Origin: CAZNXJ01 sp964577115
GTDB taxonomy: Bacteria; Planctomycetota; Planctomycetia; Pirellulales; Pirellulaceae
Length of the DNA: 50,852 bases
Assembly: GCA_964577115.1 (NCBI GenBank)
Contig: CAZNXJ010000035.1
Span: forward strand, 1 to 50,852
Direction: 5' to 3'
Below, piece by piece: positions 17,554 through 27,134 of this stretch. The notes beneath the pieces are model-generated. The model worked only from the letters and a program-made list of their open reading frames with translations, did no database searches and was not told the DNA's origin. The position numbers and the translations under genes were made by a program. Position 1 is the stretch's first letter. Every line of letters begins with the position of its first letter.

Positions 17554-20500
17554 CTACTCGATGTACCGACGCAGCAACAACGTTTTCTCCACGTTGTGGT
17601 TCTCGCCCGGTTCGTAGCCCACCGGTATCGAACGGTCGATCAGGTAGAACGCGCGATGGCGTTCCACTTCGCCCGTGTCGGAACCGAGCTCCTGTCCGAG
17701 CAGCCCTGTGTCGGGATCCACCTCGAAGTACCCGATCGTGATCCAAATCGCGTACACGTTCGATCGCGTTGTGACGAGGTTGCCCATGCGCTGGAGCGTC
17801 TGGTATTGGAAGTACGCATTGCGCCGCGCATCGTTGTGTACCAGCGTCGAGGCGTTTTTGGACATCAGCGGTTCGTCGGTCTGCTGAGGAGGTGCCGGAC
17901 CGATGGCTTCGCTGCGCATGAGCGTTGTTTCCACGTCGACTCGTTCGAGCGATCCGCTACTGAGCAGCGGCGGAACGTAGGCTGCCGTCGTGGACGGGCG
18001 GAACGGATTGGCCATGAACGTCGGGTAGTCGGGACTGCTGTCTGGCAGTGACGATCCGCCCGGCGCGTACCCTCGCCGACTGTCGTGGACTTCGGCGAAA
18101 GTCGGGCCGTTGTGCCCGTTCAACAACGCACGCCAGACACGCGGATCAAAGACCGTGTTGATGTTCACACGCCCCGGTTCGCGATACATCGACAGCCGAG
18201 CGTCAACGCCCAGCTGCCCATCCGGATCGGCCGTAATGAAGTTGCTGTTAAAGAAGACCTCGGTTCCGGCAAATCGCGAGGGAACGTGGACATAATCAAG
18301 CAGCCGATAGAAATGCGCCGCCGGGCCCGACATGGGGCTCGACGTACCATGGAAGTGCAGCAGGTGTCCATAGCTGCGCCCCGCTGCCAGATTCGCCGCG
18401 TTCGCCGGATGCGATGGATCGTACGCACCGTTGTTCAAGTAAATCGTGTAGAAGTCGAACAACTGCGATGAGCGCGGGAACGGCACGTTCAACAGCTCGT
18501 GCGCATTGGCGAAGGGCCGATTGTTCCATGTGAGCCACGGGAAGGGAGGCCCTGAAAAGCTGCTCGGGCTGCCGATATACCGATGAGCCGAAGAGCCAGC
18601 CGTGATCGGATCTGCCGACGGGCTCGGCGCGTCGGCCGCCGTGTGATACGGCCAGTATTTCTTGTTGAGGTAACCCAGCGAGTGGTGGAGATAGTAATCA
18701 AAATTGTGCGCGAATGACGCCGCGTCCTGATTCCGCTCGCGCGGCGATTCCAGCCCGACCTGATTGACGTTCGGCCGCCTCCATAGCATTCGCCCCGTAT
18801 CGTCCTGCGGCGCCGGCGGCCAGGCCAGCGGGTTGCCGTCTTCACCGCGCTCGAGCGTGGCGAACGGGATGTCGTCCGAAACACCAACCTTCACCGCGTC
18901 CTGATCCTGTTGCTGGTCTTCCAGCACTCCGTTAAAGGACGTCAGGTTCACGTCCATCCAGTCGATGGTCCGGTAGGGGTTCGTATCCGCATCGTACGGA
19001 CGCTGCGGGTCCGCCAGCCGCTGTAGATAGACCGTGCGAAACCGCGGGGTCGTCCCCGTCCGCTGGATCGCATCCCGGTCGCCGTCAAACCGTTCGGGAA
19101 CACGCAGGTCAAAGGGCTCGTCCATCGGCGGTTCCAAGTACGGTTCGGCCTGACCGGTTCCCGCGACATACTGAGGCGGCGGCGGGATCATGGACTGATA
19201 GTTGTCGTAGGGCTCGGTGAGCGTCAGCGGGGGATCGTTGATGGCAACGGCCACGGCGTTCTGACGCGTCTGCGCAATGGGCAGCGGCTCCGGGTAGAAG
19301 GGAAGCATGGGCGCCATCGGCCCCGGTGGAGGCGGTACGAAGCGCGCCGGCGTACCCGGCACGTCTTGACGCTCGTTGTTCAGCACCGTGACCTGGTTGA
19401 CGTTCAGATTGGGGCTCGGGTCGAGCACGATCTGTCGGGTGGCATCCAGATAGGTATTCGTGCCGTTCTGGAAGTCGCGGCGGAAGCCAAACGTCGTGCG
19501 GAACGGAGCCTGATTATCGCGTCCCGTGCCGACGACCGCGTAGCGGCCAGGAAGGAGCGGCGCAATGTTCGCGGCGACGCCCCTCGGTTGATGAACGTAC
19601 GCGCCCGGTACCGTCGGCGGGTTGGGCACCGAGGCAAAGTACACGATGCGGTCGATGTCCGTCAGAGAAAAGTTTGACCCCGTACCGGGCGGGGCGTCAG
19701 GATCCTCGCCCTTCGAATCGCCACCTACGACGACCAGGCGCCACACGGGAGCGCCGCCGGGCGCTAATTGGTTCAAGATGACGCCCGCATCAGGACGCGC
19801 ATCCGGGTTGGGGCCGTACAGTTCGGCCGGTTTCTTGTCGTGCAAACCGGCCCACGGGTTATACAGTTCGACAAAGAACGCCCCGGCCGGAATGTAGCGC
19901 TGGTCCATGTCGTCGTCGCCGTTGGCAATCGTCCCGCCACTCGGATCGTCAAGATCCTCGGTCTTACGGTCATGGACAGCGAATGTCTCGGTAATTATCA
20001 GCTCCGGACGCTCGGTGCCCCACACGACTTCGCGGTCGGGCGTCTCGCTGGGCAAGTGGGTCGTAAAATCGTCGTCGACGTCCCAGCTGCCGTCGAGCGG
20101 GTAGGGATCGTACTCGAACGGCGTCATGATCGAGTCGGCGTCGCGGAAATCCACGACGTTGACTGCCCACTGCGCGATACCGCGAGCCGTATTGCGATCG
20201 TTGGTCGGAGCATTGGGGTCGAGGTCAAATTGGAGGCGGCTGAGAGCACCGCGGTCGACCAGCAGCATCGCCATCACGTAGAGATGCTTGGCGTATTGCT
20301 GGCGTGCAAGGAGACCGTGAATTGGTTCGGCACCGCCTGCATCCAGGACTTCGGACGGCTCATCGACGACGCCATCGCCATCATCATCCAGGCCATTTCC
20401 GAAGGGCCGATTCAGATCCATCGGCAAGTGGCGTAGTAGGTCGTCCGGCAGGAGCTCGCGGGCCGTGCTGTTCACCAGCGCCAAGACATCGGCCTCGGTT

Positions 20501-22551
20501 GCGCCGGGGTTGTTCTTCATCAAGTCCTTGTAGCGGATCGATAGCAGCTCGAGGATGTGCCGCACATTCCTCGAAGGAGACCACTTCGTGCGGTAGTTCG
20601 GGTCGTCCTGAATGTCGAGAACATCGCGCGTCGAACCGAGGCCCGGCGTCGGGATGTGCCAGCTTTCAGTCGTCACCGCTCGGCGATTCCGCGGCAGGTC
20701 AAACGAGAACGTCACATCGACGCCATTGCCGCCGACGACCACCTGGCGATTTCCATTGAATAGCCGGCTGAGCCGCGACGTAAGCTGGTGCGCGTCCCAG
20801 TCCGTGCTGCGCAGGATGCGCTCGAGTTCGAAGGCTGAAAACAGATTTTCGCGTGAGGGTGTGGCGGGGCTCGTGTTGCCACGCAGGGCGGCGATGTCGA
20901 GGTCGTACGGATTGCCAGTGCGAATGTCGGGGCTCATGACAAACGCGGGCAATTCGTAAACGGGAAGGCCGCGCGTATCGAGTCCAAACGCCAGCTCGCC
21001 GTGCAGATCCAGCGGCGTCGCGTAGGAGCTCAGCACCGTCGGCGAAAAGTAATTGAACGGCACGCCGCGGTATTTCTTGGTAGCGACGACGTTCGAGGCG
21101 AATGGTCCGGGGACCGCGAGTGCTCCATAGCCGTAGCGGCCTGCCAGCGACTCGTTGGATACGCCCTGAAGCAGTAGGTTGTACGCTGCGCGCGCCACCT
21201 GGTCAAAACGCGGGTCCGTAGCCGCATTGGAGAACAGGTAGGCCAGATTGATATCGGCGACACCAAAGCCGTTGCCCTTGGGCGAGGGATTGGTGGCCGA
21301 GTTGGTAATATGGCCCCGAGCAAGCACGGCGGGAAGCGACTCTTCATAGACCGGCGTTGCCGTGGGCAACGCTGCGTGAGCTCGGCTGCCGTGGAAATTC
21401 AAATTGAAGCGGCCGTCCATATCCAGGCACAGTACGGCCACCAGCGGCCGGTATTGCCGGCCGTTGCGCGCGGTCTGAGCGGGAAAGCCAAAGTCAACCC
21501 AAATACTGTCGGGGATACCATCGCCGTCGTTGTCAACGTCCCAGGGGCCGAGCAACGGATCGGCGAGCGCCGGGAAGTTCGGCGAAGCCGTCGGAGGCGA
21601 TGCATTGGGATCGGGGCGGAGCAGCCCCCGATGAGCATTGTTGGCGTCGTAGGCTTGCAGATACTGAAGCAGCGCGGGGCGATGGAACGATGGGATGATG
21701 TAGGCGATGTCGTCTAAGTTATTCGGATCGGGAATAATGGCCGCCAGCGCCACGTTCTGGAAATCCGGCGCGTCGTAGCTCTCGTCCGCCCCGCCTTCCA
21801 GGTACTGCGAAATGTCCTCGATGCCCATCCAGTTGATGAACAGCGCTTCCGGGTGAAGCTGCGGCTGGTTGGCGGGCGCATTCGGATTGAAAGCAAAGCC
21901 GGTTCCGTTGAAGGCGTGATCGTTCAGGATAAACGAATCGCCCGGGGCCGGCGTGACGACCGGGAAGTTGGGATCGTCGGGCGACGTCGGCCTCAGGATC
22001 TGGAAGCGAGCGATATTGGGCGGCGTCGTCGGAATCTCGTAGCGAACCACGCGCGTCGAAGTGCCTTTCCAGGTTCCGCTGGTAAAGGTCAACACACAGC
22101 CGGCATACCAGTCGTTGTAACCCAGGATCGAACCGGGCGTGCCGTCGAAGTTTTCCAACGACCCCGTATCGACTTCGATTTCGACAAGCTGACCGCCCTG
22201 CCCGCCGACGTTGAACGACTGCGTGACGCGGCCGCGAATACCGTTGTGGCCGTATAGGTCGCCCAGTAGATCGTGAGCGCGCGCGGCCGAGCGCGGATCA
22301 TTCGTTCCACGTACCAGTTGGTAGAACGCCATGTCGAGCAGCTTATTGGGCGGATCGCGGAGCAGCTTCTCCTGGGCCAGGCTCTGGGCCGCCCGATTGT
22401 AGTGGCTCGTGACCAGCAAGAACGTCGTGCTGATGACGATGAAGATTGAGAGCAGCGACAGGATGACGAGCAGGACGACACCCTGCCGAGATGGCCCGCG
22501 GCGCCGCCAGCGGCGGCCTTGGGGATTCGTGCTTGTCGAGCGGGGCAACAT
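17554..22551 (-). CDS. Very large GspK-like membrane-anchored pseudopilus protein
   Basis: The ATG at 22551 follows ggag at good spacing; an in-frame TTG at 22566 is less likely. The 1665-aa product starts with basic residues, then one hydrophobic helix (GVVLLVILSLLSIFIVISTT, about 28-47) like the N-terminus of GspK/PilX minor pseudopilins. The rest is extracytoplasmic. It contains calcium-loop-like DVDNDGDGIPDS at about 337-348 and NGLDDDGDGVVDEP near 716-729. QWAVNVVDFRDADSIMTPF at about 793-811 resembles the conserved core of GspK-type proteins. Long Pro/Asn/Asp-rich stretches follow, and the end of the protein has VNINTVFDPRVWRALL. GspK itself is usually about 300-350 aa, so this is about five times larger. 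It is the last pseudopilin-type gene of the locus and probably forms or caps the pseudopilus tip, by analogy with GspK. Confidence 0.8.
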   Translation of the reverse strand: MLPRSTSTNPQGRRWRRRGPSRQGVVLLVILSLLSIFIVISTTFLLVTSHYNRAAQSLAQEKLLRDPPNKLLDMAFYQLVRGTNDPRSAARAHDLLGDLYGHNGIRGRVTQSFNVGGQGGQLVEIEVDTGSLENFDGTPGSILGYNDWYAGCVLTFTSGTWKGTSTRVVRYEIPTTPPNIARFQILRPTSPDDPNFPVVTPAPGDSFILNDHAFNGTGFAFNPNAPANQPQLHPEALFINWMGIEDISQYLEGGADESYDAPDFQNVALAAIIPDPNNLDDIAYIIPSFHRPALLQYLQAYDANNAHRGLLRPDPNASPPTASPNFPALADPLLGPWDVDNDGDGIPDSIWVDFGFPAQTARNGRQYRPLVAVLCLDMDGRFNLNFHGSRAHAALPTATPVYEESLPAVLARGHITNSATNPSPKGNGFGVADINLAYLFSNAATDPRFDQVARAAYNLLLQGVSNESLAGRYGYGALAVPGPFASNVVATKKYRGVPFNYFSPTVLSSYATPLDLHGELAFGLDTRGLPVYELPAFVMSPDIRTGNPYDLDIAALRGNTSPATPSRENLFSAFELERILRSTDWDAHQLTSRLSRLFNGNRQVVVGGNGVDVTFSFDLPRNRRAVTTESWHIPTPGLGSTRDVLDIQDDPNYRTKWSPSRNVRHILELLSIRYKDLMKNNPGATEADVLALVNSTARELLPDDLLRHLPMDLNRPFGNGLDDDGDGVVDEPSEVLDAGGAEPIHGLLARQQYAKHLYVMAMLLVDRGALSRLQFDLDPNAPTNDRNTARGIAQWAVNVVDFRDADSIMTPFEYDPYPLDGSWDVDDDFTTHLPSETPDREVVWGTERPELIITETFAVHDRKTEDLDDPSGGTIANGDDDMDQRYIPAGAFFVELYNPWAGLHDKKPAELYGPNPDARPDAGVILNQLAPGGAPVWRLVVVGGDSKGEDPDAPPGTGSNFSLTDIDRIVYFASVPNPPTVPGAYVHQPRGVAANIAPLLPGRYAVVGTGRDNQAPFRTTFGFRRDFQNGTNTYLDATRQIVLDPSPNLNVNQVTVLNNERQDVPGTPARFVPPPPGPMAPMLPFYPEPLPIAQTRQNAVAVAINDPPLTLTEPYDNYQSMIPPPPQYVAGTGQAEPYLEPPMDEPFDLRVPERFDGDRDAIQRTGTTPRFRTVYLQRLADPQRPYDADTNPYRTIDWMDVNLTSFNGVLEDQQQDQDAVKVGVSDDIPFATLERGEDGNPLAWPPAPQDDTGRMLWRRPNVNQVGLESPRERNQDAASFAHNFDYYLHHSLGYLNKKYWPYHTAADAPSPSADPITAGSSAHRYIGSPSSFSGPPFPWLTWNNRPFANAHELLNVPFPRSSQLFDFYTIYLNNGAYDPSHPANAANLAAGRSYGHLLHFHGTSSPMSGPAAHFYRLLDYVHVPSRFAGTEVFFNSNFITADPDGQLGVDARLSMYREPGRVNINTVFDPRVWRALLNGHNGPTFAEVHDSRRGYAPGGSSLPDSSPDYPTFMANPFRPSTTAAYVPPLLSSGSLERVDVETTLMRSEAIGPAPPQQTDEPLMSKNASTLVHNDARRNAYFQYQTLQRMGNLVTTRSNVYAIWITIGYFEVDPDTGLLGQELGSDTGEVERHRAFYLIDRSIPVGYEPGENHNVEKTLLLRRYIE

Positions 22552-22632
22552 ATCGGCTCCAATCAATTCAGCGACTTCTCGTTCTCTGCCTGCCTTCTGT
22601 CCGGTGCGGAACGCTCTGCCTCAATTGCCAGT

Positions 22633-23841
22633 TCAAGGCCCATCGAACGCCAACCGAACGGTCTTTTCATACACAGCCGCGACCCCGCTAATGATCGTGG
22701 CTTGGGCGGTGAGCCCCATATTTGGAAGGTGCCAGTCAGCACCATCGAGATACACTTCCCGGCGATAGATGCCGTTGCTGGTGTCAAAATGCACGTCGCG
22801 ATCTGTGCCGGCGACCTGATACCAGCGAAATACTGCCGGCCAATTCTGGGGCTGGCCAGGGTATGCCGTGTTTGGTACGCGCAATCCGAGCATGATCCAG
22901 TCGCCTGTCCGCACGTCAATGTTGTCCTCGATGGGCGATTCGAGAATGATGTCACCGCCACCGATCCCCGCGCCGACTAATGTTGCCGAGGCGACTCGTT
23001 CCGGCGGCAGCGTCGGATCAATCACTCGGCCGTCGAAGATCACGAGCGACATCGTGTAAAGCCGCTGCTGCGGGTAGGCCCCGCGATACGGTATCTGGCC
23101 CGCCACCGCGTCTCGCATGTCAAAGAAAGGGCTGAACGTAACGAGCCACGAGAAGCGACCGTTGTATTGGCGGCGGTCGGCGGGGGAGTTGACCGCCGAG
23201 AATTCCTGAAGCGGTGGGAGCGTCTCGTCCGCGGGGCGCGAAAAAATCAAATCGTCGGTTTGCATTACGAGCGCTTCGAGCATCGCTCGATTTATCGGTT
23301 CGCTCGCCGCTGACACACCGTATTCTTCGATGTTGTCATTCGTGTTTGGATCCGTCAGGCCGGGCATCCCACGAATCGTGACGCGCAGCATGGCCGGATC
23401 GGTGTTCGCTACGCCTGCGGGAAACGACTGGAAACTGAGCCAGTTGGGATGCGATGGATCGAGCCGCATCAGCAGATTGGGGTCGAGACAGAACGAATCG
23501 CCCGGGAAAAAGTCCATCACCGGCTGAAACGTCCCGCGGTTCGGATTCCAAGCCAACCAAAAGTCCATCACCGGCTGAAACGTCCCGCGGTTCGGATTCC
23601 AAGCCAACCAGTTGCGGGGACTGTGGAATTTGCGGACCTGGAGGTCGTCAAGCATCGCGACGCCGAACGAACCGCCGACGTCGGCGCGCGTAGCGCGGCC
23701 AAGCTGATCGGCAGCCAGCGGGATGATCATGGCAACTCCGAGCAGGCCGATAAAGGCCACGCCCATCGAGAACATAACTTCGATCAGCGTAATGCCCGCT
23801 CGGCGGATTGAATCCCGACGCACATACAGTTGCTTATTCAT
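22633..23841 (-). CDS. Prepilin-type pseudopilin with internal 17-aa duplication
   Basis: The start is set at ATG 23841 (MNKQLYVRRDSIRRAG); longer upstream extensions are shadows of the preceding gene. The 402-aa protein has a prepilin leader ending AG followed by ITLIEVMFSMGVAFIGLLG, with Glu at position 5. This fits a GspI/GspJ- or PilV-like minor pseudopilin. The mature domain is unusually long (about 385 residues) and includes VRKFHSPRNWLAWNPNRGT. The 17-residue unit WLAWNPNRGTFQPVMDF occurs twice in direct succession, encoded by a perfect 51-bp tandem repeat. The gene lies 5 bp after the upstream prepilin gene and 81 bp before the GspK-like gene, in one operon. I cannot assign it firmly to one pseudopilin class. 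Confidence 0.85.
   Translation of the reverse strand: MNKQLYVRRDSIRRAGITLIEVMFSMGVAFIGLLGVAMIIPLAADQLGRATRADVGGSFGVAMLDDLQVRKFHSPRNWLAWNPNRGTFQPVMDFWLAWNPNRGTFQPVMDFFPGDSFCLDPNLLMRLDPSHPNWLSFQSFPAGVANTDPAMLRVTIRGMPGLTDPNTNDNIEEYGVSAASEPINRAMLEALVMQTDDLIFSRPADETLPPLQEFSAVNSPADRRQYNGRFSWLVTFSPFFDMRDAVAGQIPYRGAYPQQRLYTMSLVIFDGRVIDPTLPPERVASATLVGAGIGGGDIILESPIEDNIDVRTGDWIMLGLRVPNTAYPGQPQNWPAVFRWYQVAGTDRDVHFDTSNGIYRREVYLDGADWHLPNMGLTAQATIISGVAAVYEKTVRLAFDGP
23510..23610 (-). repeat. Perfect 51-bp tandem duplication within pseudopilin gene
   Basis: Plus-strand unit 1 (23510-23560) begins aagtccatcaccggctgaaa and is followed at once by unit 2 (23561-23610). The two are identical over the full 50 bases compared, and the period is 51 bp, so the reading frame is kept. 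The lack of any base difference suggests a recent duplication or an assembly artefact. Confidence 0.95.
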
Positions 23842-23846
23842 TGGGC

Positions 23847-24992
23847 CTACTGACCTCCCATCTGCTGCGAACTGCGAGCGAACTCGCGGGCGGCCGCCAA
23901 GTACATCTGGGCATCGGCAAACGAGATCGGCGTGCCGGGCGGCGGCAACAAGCCCTCGAGGTCGGCGTTTTCGGCTGTGGTCAGCTTGCCCGTGCGATGA
24001 CCGATCGCGACCCACAGGCTATCCGGATCGCACAAGTTGCTCGTCAGATCCTCGGACCGCGTAAACGGATCATTGGGCGTCACCTGGTCGATTTCGCCGA
24101 CGAGAAAATAGAGCGTGCCGAGCGGCGGTGTATGTGTCAGGACGATTTCATTGGCCGAACTGCCTGGAACGCCCCAGTACACACGTTCGACAACTCCGCC
24201 CGGCTCGAACATGATGATCACATCCGTTGTGTCGTTCGGTGCAACGGGGGTGAACTGGTTTTGAGTCGCTCCCATCCCCGAGACGCTCAGGTCGATGGCA
24301 ATCCCGTTCGGCAACTCCAGTGGCGGACCCATGCTGATCGTGGCCAGCTTCTGGGCGACCGTGCCCTGCTTCACGGCGCTCGGCGCAGGAAAGATCTGAA
24401 AGGGAACCGGTGTATTGGTCAGCACCCAGCCCGGCGGCGGATGGCCCGGTAGATGCGCGAGCGACGTATCGACGGGGCGAATCCCGTTGGCCGGCTTGAA
24501 TCGCACGTTACAATCCGACCCGTTCACAGTTAGGTCAACAATCTCGAATTCTGGTTCGCGAAAGTCGAACTTGATCGTGGAACCCGGGGAAGCCACGAAT
24601 GCGGCGCTGGCGCTGTCCGATAAGACCGCTTCCCCAATGCCCGAGGTGGCGTCGTAGTTCGTAATCACGGCCCGCGAGGTGACAAGATCGCCGAAATAGG
24701 GCGACGGGGTTTCGATGACGGCGAGCTGATAGGAGTAGAACGCCTGGTCGTCCGGACCTGCTCGGCGAATCGCCACCCCGACTGGTCGATTCAGTTCGGC
24801 GGCACGCGCCTTCGCTCGCATGATGATCGCGTTGATCGCGCGCGTGGCTTCGCGCAGCTTGCGCGTTTTCGTGGGGGTATAGACAAGCGGAGCGCTCACG
24901 GCGAGCAGCACCACGCCGATCGAGATCACCAGCAGCAGCTCGACCAGCGTCATCCCGCGCCGGTGGCTCGGATTGTAGATTCGCCGAGTCAT
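23847..24992 (-). CDS. GspH-like prepilin-type pseudopilin
   Basis: The 381-aa protein has a basic leader (MTRRIYNPSHRRG) and the prepilin cleavage motif G|MTLVELLLVISIGVVLL with Glu at +5. A helix then continues KLREATRAINAIIMRAKARA, typical of GspH, where an N-terminal helix precedes a beta-rich head. The pattern RAAELNRPVGVAIRR matches the GspH domain. The head here is longer than in classical GspH (about 150-190 aa). The stop lies 5 bp before the next gene's start, and the start is 2 bp from the stop of the preceding pseudopilin gene, so they are co-transcribed and probably coupled. It is likely a minor pseudopilin of the pilus/secretion system. Confidence 0.85.
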   Translation of the reverse strand: MTRRIYNPSHRRGMTLVELLLVISIGVVLLAVSAPLVYTPTKTRKLREATRAINAIIMRAKARAAELNRPVGVAIRRAGPDDQAFYSYQLAVIETPSPYFGDLVTSRAVITNYDATSGIGEAVLSDSASAAFVASPGSTIKFDFREPEFEIVDLTVNGSDCNVRFKPANGIRPVDTSLAHLPGHPPPGWVLTNTPVPFQIFPAPSAVKQGTVAQKLATISMGPPLELPNGIAIDLSVSGMGATQNQFTPVAPNDTTDVIIMFEPGGVVERVYWGVPGSSANEIVLTHTPPLGTLYFLVGEIDQVTPNDPFTRSEDLTSNLCDPDSLWVAIGHRTGKLTTAENADLEGLLPPPGTPISFADAQMYLAAAREFARSSQQMGGQ

Positions 24993-24994
24993 CC

Positions 24995-26056
24995 CTAGCG
25001 GACCTCGATCAAATGGTTGGTGATGTTATCTTCCGCATAATGGTGTTGAGGAGTAGGAAATCCCCAATACGCCGCTGGATCCAGTTCGCCGATGTAAATG
25101 TTCGGGTCATCGTCGAGCGGCTGATAGGGATCGCTGAGACGGCTAATGTATCGCAGTGGTCCGTTGGATCCGGTCCAGTCGTTGTCACTGACGATCCCGT
25201 ATTCGCCGTCGGGACCCGCGGAATAAATCAGCGGCACCAGGAGAAATGGCTTGAATGGGGCCGAGGTGTCCGCCCAGCGCGGATCGACCTTCAGCGGATC
25301 GAGATGATCCGGATCGTAGTCCGGTGTTTGTGTCGGTCCCTGGGCAATGAGGGAGTGAATATCCGGCTGTAACTCGGATGCGAAACCGGGAGCCCACCGC
25401 AGGAAGCTGATCGGTCGCCCCCAGCCATCGAGAATCTCGGGAACTCCATCCCCATCGAGATCGCCGATTTCCGACGGCTTGAAGAAGTCCAGGCCGCTCG
25501 ACTGGCTATTCCGGAGCGACGCGACGATCAGGTACAGGCACTCGGCACTCTGATACGTCAGCGACCATTTCGAAAAATCCGGATGCGGTTCCAAGTTGTT
25601 CGGCGCACTCGGATCCCGGCCGATTAGCCCCTCGAGCCGCCGGCGATAGGCGCGCCAGGCGCGCGGTTCGGAGGCGAGCTGCCAGGTTGTCGAGGCGTAC
25701 GTGATCTGCGTGCGGCCTTCCTGCAAGTCGCTAATGCGGTCGGGAAGCTCCATCCGCATCGCATCACGCAGTAGCGCCAGCCGCACATACATTCGGGCGC
25801 GGCCCGGAATGTTCGGCGGTGGATTGCGCGGGAGGATTTCCAAATTGCGCGACGAATAGCCATGCCAATGTTCGAGCACCAGCGCGTTGATGCGGGAAAT
25901 TTGGGACTGGGTCCGCGAGGCGCGCGCTGTTTCCTGCGCGCCCCACATGGCCATCAGCACCACGGTTGCTAGTAACGAGGCAATGACCATCGATACAAGC
26001 AACTCGACGAGCGTAAAACCGTGATCCCGCTGCCGGCTCGAACCATTGCGCGTCAT
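24995..26056 (-). CDS. Prepilin-type pseudopilin with GspG-like C-terminal motifs
   Basis: This 353-aa protein has a leader of 13 residues ending HG, then FTLVELLVSMVIASLLATVV with Glu at +5. After a long middle region rich in Arg, Leu and Gln come motifs of the GspG major-pseudopilin C-terminus: EIGDLDGDGVPEILDGWGRP and YSAGPDGEYGIVSDND, which in GspG build the calcium-binding loop. The overall length is more than twice that of GspG (about 145 aa). Its ATG at 26056 overlaps the stop of the upstream gene (ATGA), so translation is coupled. It may be a fused or extended pseudopilin; the class is uncertain. Confidence 0.85.
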   Translation of the reverse strand: MTRNGSSRQRDHGFTLVELLVSMVIASLLATVVLMAMWGAQETARASRTQSQISRINALVLEHWHGYSSRNLEILPRNPPPNIPGRARMYVRLALLRDAMRMELPDRISDLQEGRTQITYASTTWQLASEPRAWRAYRRRLEGLIGRDPSAPNNLEPHPDFSKWSLTYQSAECLYLIVASLRNSQSSGLDFFKPSEIGDLDGDGVPEILDGWGRPISFLRWAPGFASELQPDIHSLIAQGPTQTPDYDPDHLDPLKVDPRWADTSAPFKPFLLVPLIYSAGPDGEYGIVSDNDWTGSNGPLRYISRLSDPYQPLDDDPNIYIGELDPAAYWGFPTPQHHYAEDNITNHLIEVR

Positions 26057-27054
26057 GGCTGGGCGTCCTCAAGAGTGGAGCCTTCCGTGAAGTTCGCCAT
26101 GTTGTCGCGCTGCCCGTCCTGGTAGTGGTAGTACGACGTGTCGCCAGGAAGATTGGGATGATAGGGTTTGAACGTCGGATAGGTGGTAAACAGCGGAACG
26201 GGATTACCGTCATCGTCGTTGTAGATCAGCGTTGGTGCACTCCCCCCCACGACCGGCCCGTACATATCGTCAAGCCCTGCCGAGATTATCTGAAATGTAT
26301 CTCGATTAACGAAATGCCGTTCACTGTCGTAGAATGGAGGCTTCGGATTCGAATTGACAATCGTCGACTTATAGGCCACGACGCGCGTCACTCCGCTTCC
26401 GTCCGGCGAAGGAAATTGGTAAAGCGCGTAGTCGGGGTTGCCATTGTTGATGAATGCATACGTCCGTGCATCGAAGTAAACGAACGGGGCGTTCTGCCCC
26501 TGTGGGACGTAGGAAGCGCCGACAACGTAGTCGCCCACTTTCTCGAGACTCAGGCGCCCCTCATCGAAGTTAAAAATTGGCGAATTGCGTTCCTGAATAC
26601 GCCACGCGTAGGGCACGGCCGAGTCACCCGTCGCATACAGCGGCCCGCCGGCGCCCGTAAAGGGGCGTTTCGGATTGTCGCTCAACCCACCCAGCCAAAA
26701 CACGAGCGCCTCGGCCGTGTCGATGGTTTTTGCATAGGTTGCAATGATGTTCAGTTCCGCCGGGTCGATGCGCTGCCAAACCTTGCGAATGTGCCGGTAA
26801 GCCACTGTTTGCTGAAACGGCACCCCCGCTCGCGCGTCCGAAAAGTCCGGCGGGAAGTCGCCGTACTTTTCCTTGTAGGCGTGGACCGCTCGCTCGAGCT
26901 GCGATAGGTCCGCTGCAATGCGGAAGCGCTGGGCGCTGGCCAGCACACCTCGCACCGTGGGAATCAGCAGCGCGATGAGGATCGATATGATGAGGATGAC
27001 CACGAGCACTTCGACGAGCGTGAAGGCTGGGGTCGGGCGACGTTTTGCTGGCAT
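26053..27054 (-). CDS. GspG-like prepilin-type pseudopilin
   Basis: ATG 27054 has gggagg upstream at 10-nt spacing, which favours it over GTG at 27063. The 333-aa product has a 10-residue leader and FTLVEVLVVILIISILIALL with Glu at +5, followed by an N-terminal helix continuing SQLERAVHAYKEKYGDFPPD, a hallmark of GspG. The Ala before the Phe (PA|FTLVE) replaces the usual Gly at the cleavage site. The C-terminal part contains RDTFQIISAGLDDMYGP, similar to the GspG calcium-site region. It is the first pseudopilin gene after GspF and is a good candidate for the major pseudopilin, although at 333 aa it is larger than the classical protein. Confidence 0.88.
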   Translation of the reverse strand: MPAKRRPTPAFTLVEVLVVILIISILIALLIPTVRGVLASAQRFRIAADLSQLERAVHAYKEKYGDFPPDFSDARAGVPFQQTVAYRHIRKVWQRIDPAELNIIATYAKTIDTAEALVFWLGGLSDNPKRPFTGAGGPLYATGDSAVPYAWRIQERNSPIFNFDEGRLSLEKVGDYVVGASYVPQGQNAPFVYFDARTYAFINNGNPDYALYQFPSPDGSGVTRVVAYKSTIVNSNPKPPFYDSERHFVNRDTFQIISAGLDDMYGPVVGGSAPTLIYNDDDGNPVPLFTTYPTFKPYHPNLPGDTSYYHYQDGQRDNMANFTEGSTLEDAQP

Positions 27055-27134
27055 GACTTTCACACCTCCCAGTTGAATTCGCTGCCAACCCCGCTCGCGT
27101 GAACGAGGTGCCTTTTTGCCGCGGAGCGGCCGGT

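Noticed and set aside
17554..22551. Giant pseudopilus protein as a possible adhesin or Rhs toxin
   Set aside because: No RHS/YD repeats, no signal peptide cleavage site and no toxin domain; the N-terminal helix and the position after pseudopilin genes favour a GspK-like role.
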